A stretch of 64,000 nucleotides of DNA from Blepharisma japonicum (Eukaryota > Ciliophora > Heterotrichea > Heterotrichida > Blepharismidae), in assembly GCA_949751835.1 (NCBI GenBank), contig CATKHK010000047.1:1-64000 (forward strand), given 5' to 3'. Shown here in pieces: positions 63,176 through 64,000 of the stretch. The position numbers and the translations under genes are program-made. The notes under the pieces are model-generated. The model saw nothing but the letters and a program-made list of their open reading frames with translations, was not told the origin of the DNA and did no database searches. Positions within the stretch are counted from its first letter, which is position 1. Each line of letters begins with the position of its first letter.

Positions 63176-64000
63176 ATGGACTTCAATTATGAGACGAAAA
63201 TAAAAAAGCTCTCAAAGCTCCTAGCCCTTCCTGAAAAAGTTTTATTTGCAAATAAAAGCGTTAATGATTCCAAAGAGAGAAAAGAGCTCACAAATTATGT
63301 AGAAGCCATTGATAAATGCAATGAAATCGAAAAGAGAAATAAAAAATTGAGAGAAAAATTAGACAAAGTTGAAAAGAAGATTAAGGCATTGGAGGTAAAA
63401 AAAGCAGAAAATGAGGGGAATTATCAGGAAAGGATTGAGAATTTGAGCAGGTATATGAAGAGCATTGAAGGTGGATTTAACGACTCGAATTTATTAGAAA
63501 CTGAAGGGCATATATCTGATAAATTAAAAGAAGCTGAATGCATTCAAGAGATGCTAGTAAAGTCGCATAATGATGTAATTGGCAGAGCAAGAGATATTTT
63601 CAATCTAAAAACTACTATGAACAACCAATCCAGTGATATTAATTATTTATTAGAAACAAAAAGAGATGCAAAGTCTGAAGTTTATTCAGAATTCAACACA
63701 AGATTTATAGAAATTGAAAATAATAACCGATTTTTCTTAGAAAATGTTAAATGTGAGTATGAAGAAAAAATTGAGCTATTATCAAAAGATATTAATGATT
63801 TTATTATCGAGTCTAAAAGATATTTCAGGTCGAAAGAGTAAAAAATAATCAGTGAACTTGCCAAAAAAATGGAAAAAGAAAGCGTTGAGTTGTTCCTTAA
63901 TTTTCAAAATCAAGATAAACTTATTAGAGATGTAGAGAACGGAAATTTTAATGGAGGGATTAAACCAATTTTTTTATTGGAAAATGAAATACCAAAATAT
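63176..64000 (+). CDS. Coiled-coil protein, partial (runs off window)
   Basis: ATG at 63176; 266+ residues visible, still open at 64000. A 15-nt intron at 63838-63852 joins KRYFRSK to DELAKKMEKE. Nearly all residues fall in long charged helices with heptad character (EIEKRNKKLREKLDKVEKKI, EERIENLSRYMKSIE-type, DKLKEAECIQEMLV, FIEIENNNRFFLENVK). No globular domain is yet visible. It is probably a cytoskeletal or basal-body structural protein, but the C-terminus is needed. Confidence 0.75.
63838..63852 (+). other. 15-nt intron in partial coiled-coil gene
   Basis: GTAAAAAATAATCAG. Splicing keeps the coiled-coil frame open to the window edge; retention gives an in-frame TAA. Adenine at position 10. 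Confidence 0.87.

Noticed and set aside
1-64000. CRISPR array, prophage, integron, operon or bacterial promoter signals
   Set aside because: None present; the telomere, introns and gene families are plainly eukaryotic.

Overview
This window is the left end of a ciliate macronuclear chromosome, most likely from a heterotrich of the genus Blepharisma. Four things seen in the sequence support this. (1) It opens with 12.5 copies of the C-strand telomere unit CCCTAACA (1-100). (2) UGA is a sense codon: dozens of long reading frames are interrupted only by in-frame TGA, often exactly where a family has an invariant tryptophan (the AGC-kinase DWWSLG motif, the CWC25 KKSWHTG start, the ZCCHC10 zinc knuckle, the Myb first tryptophan), and every gene called here ends in TAA or TAG. 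(3) Genes are split by introns of only 15 or 16 nt (15 were found). (4) The sequence is very AT-rich with short intergenic spacers. Stentor shares the telomere and the tiny introns but uses the standard code, so Blepharisma fits best. All gene models below read UGA as Trp and splice these micro-introns.

Layout. 489-4607: a giant PAS-domain membrane protein of the TmcB-like type, 389 bp from the telomere. 5199-7636: a small zinc-binding-like gene, an inverted decayed copy of it, and about 1 kb of empty sequence. 7637-13900: a two-TM protein, a beta-helix protein and a full-length ABCB/MDR transporter. 14576-17852: an AGC kinase and a TBC1D23-like TBC-rhodanese protein. 18249-20522: an At4g15545-like coiled-coil protein, a COPI-associated-like membrane protein and an R2R3 Myb factor. 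21092-24383: a basic protein, a WD40-type protein and an unknown protein. 24429-26988: a Yak1/DYRK kinase head-to-head with an 82-residue membrane protein. 27326-28050: a broken, possibly jacalin-like lectin gene. 28199-37344: VPS13, about 3,040 residues.

37816-44830: RCC1-repeat protein, small TM protein, a tRNA-like Pol III gene with a shortened anticodon arm, a mitochondrial-type helical protein, a SAM-domain protein and a CAP-domain protein. 45020-47880: two coding relics flanking a CCT-motif protein and an F-box protein. 48116-54257: splicing factor CWC25, a METTL21-like methyltransferase, an unknown protein, and a co-directional run of three membrane proteins beginning with a DHHC-type acyltransferase with an altered motif. 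54642-64000: an LRR protein, a SHIPPO-repeat protein, ZCCHC10, prohibitin-1, a REEP/DP1 protein, two tandem double-Cache receptors of identical length, and a coiled-coil protein running off the right edge.

These are mostly housekeeping or cytoskeletal eukaryotic genes in no evident functional cluster. Loose themes are membrane contact and trafficking (VPS13, TBC1D23, COPI-associated, REEP, DHHC) and environmental sensing (PAS protein, Cache receptors). I see no viral, toxin, CRISPR or intact transposon sequence. The most distinctive features are the genetic code, the micro-introns with a fixed adenine at position 10, the odd tRNA-like gene, and four decayed coding remnants.
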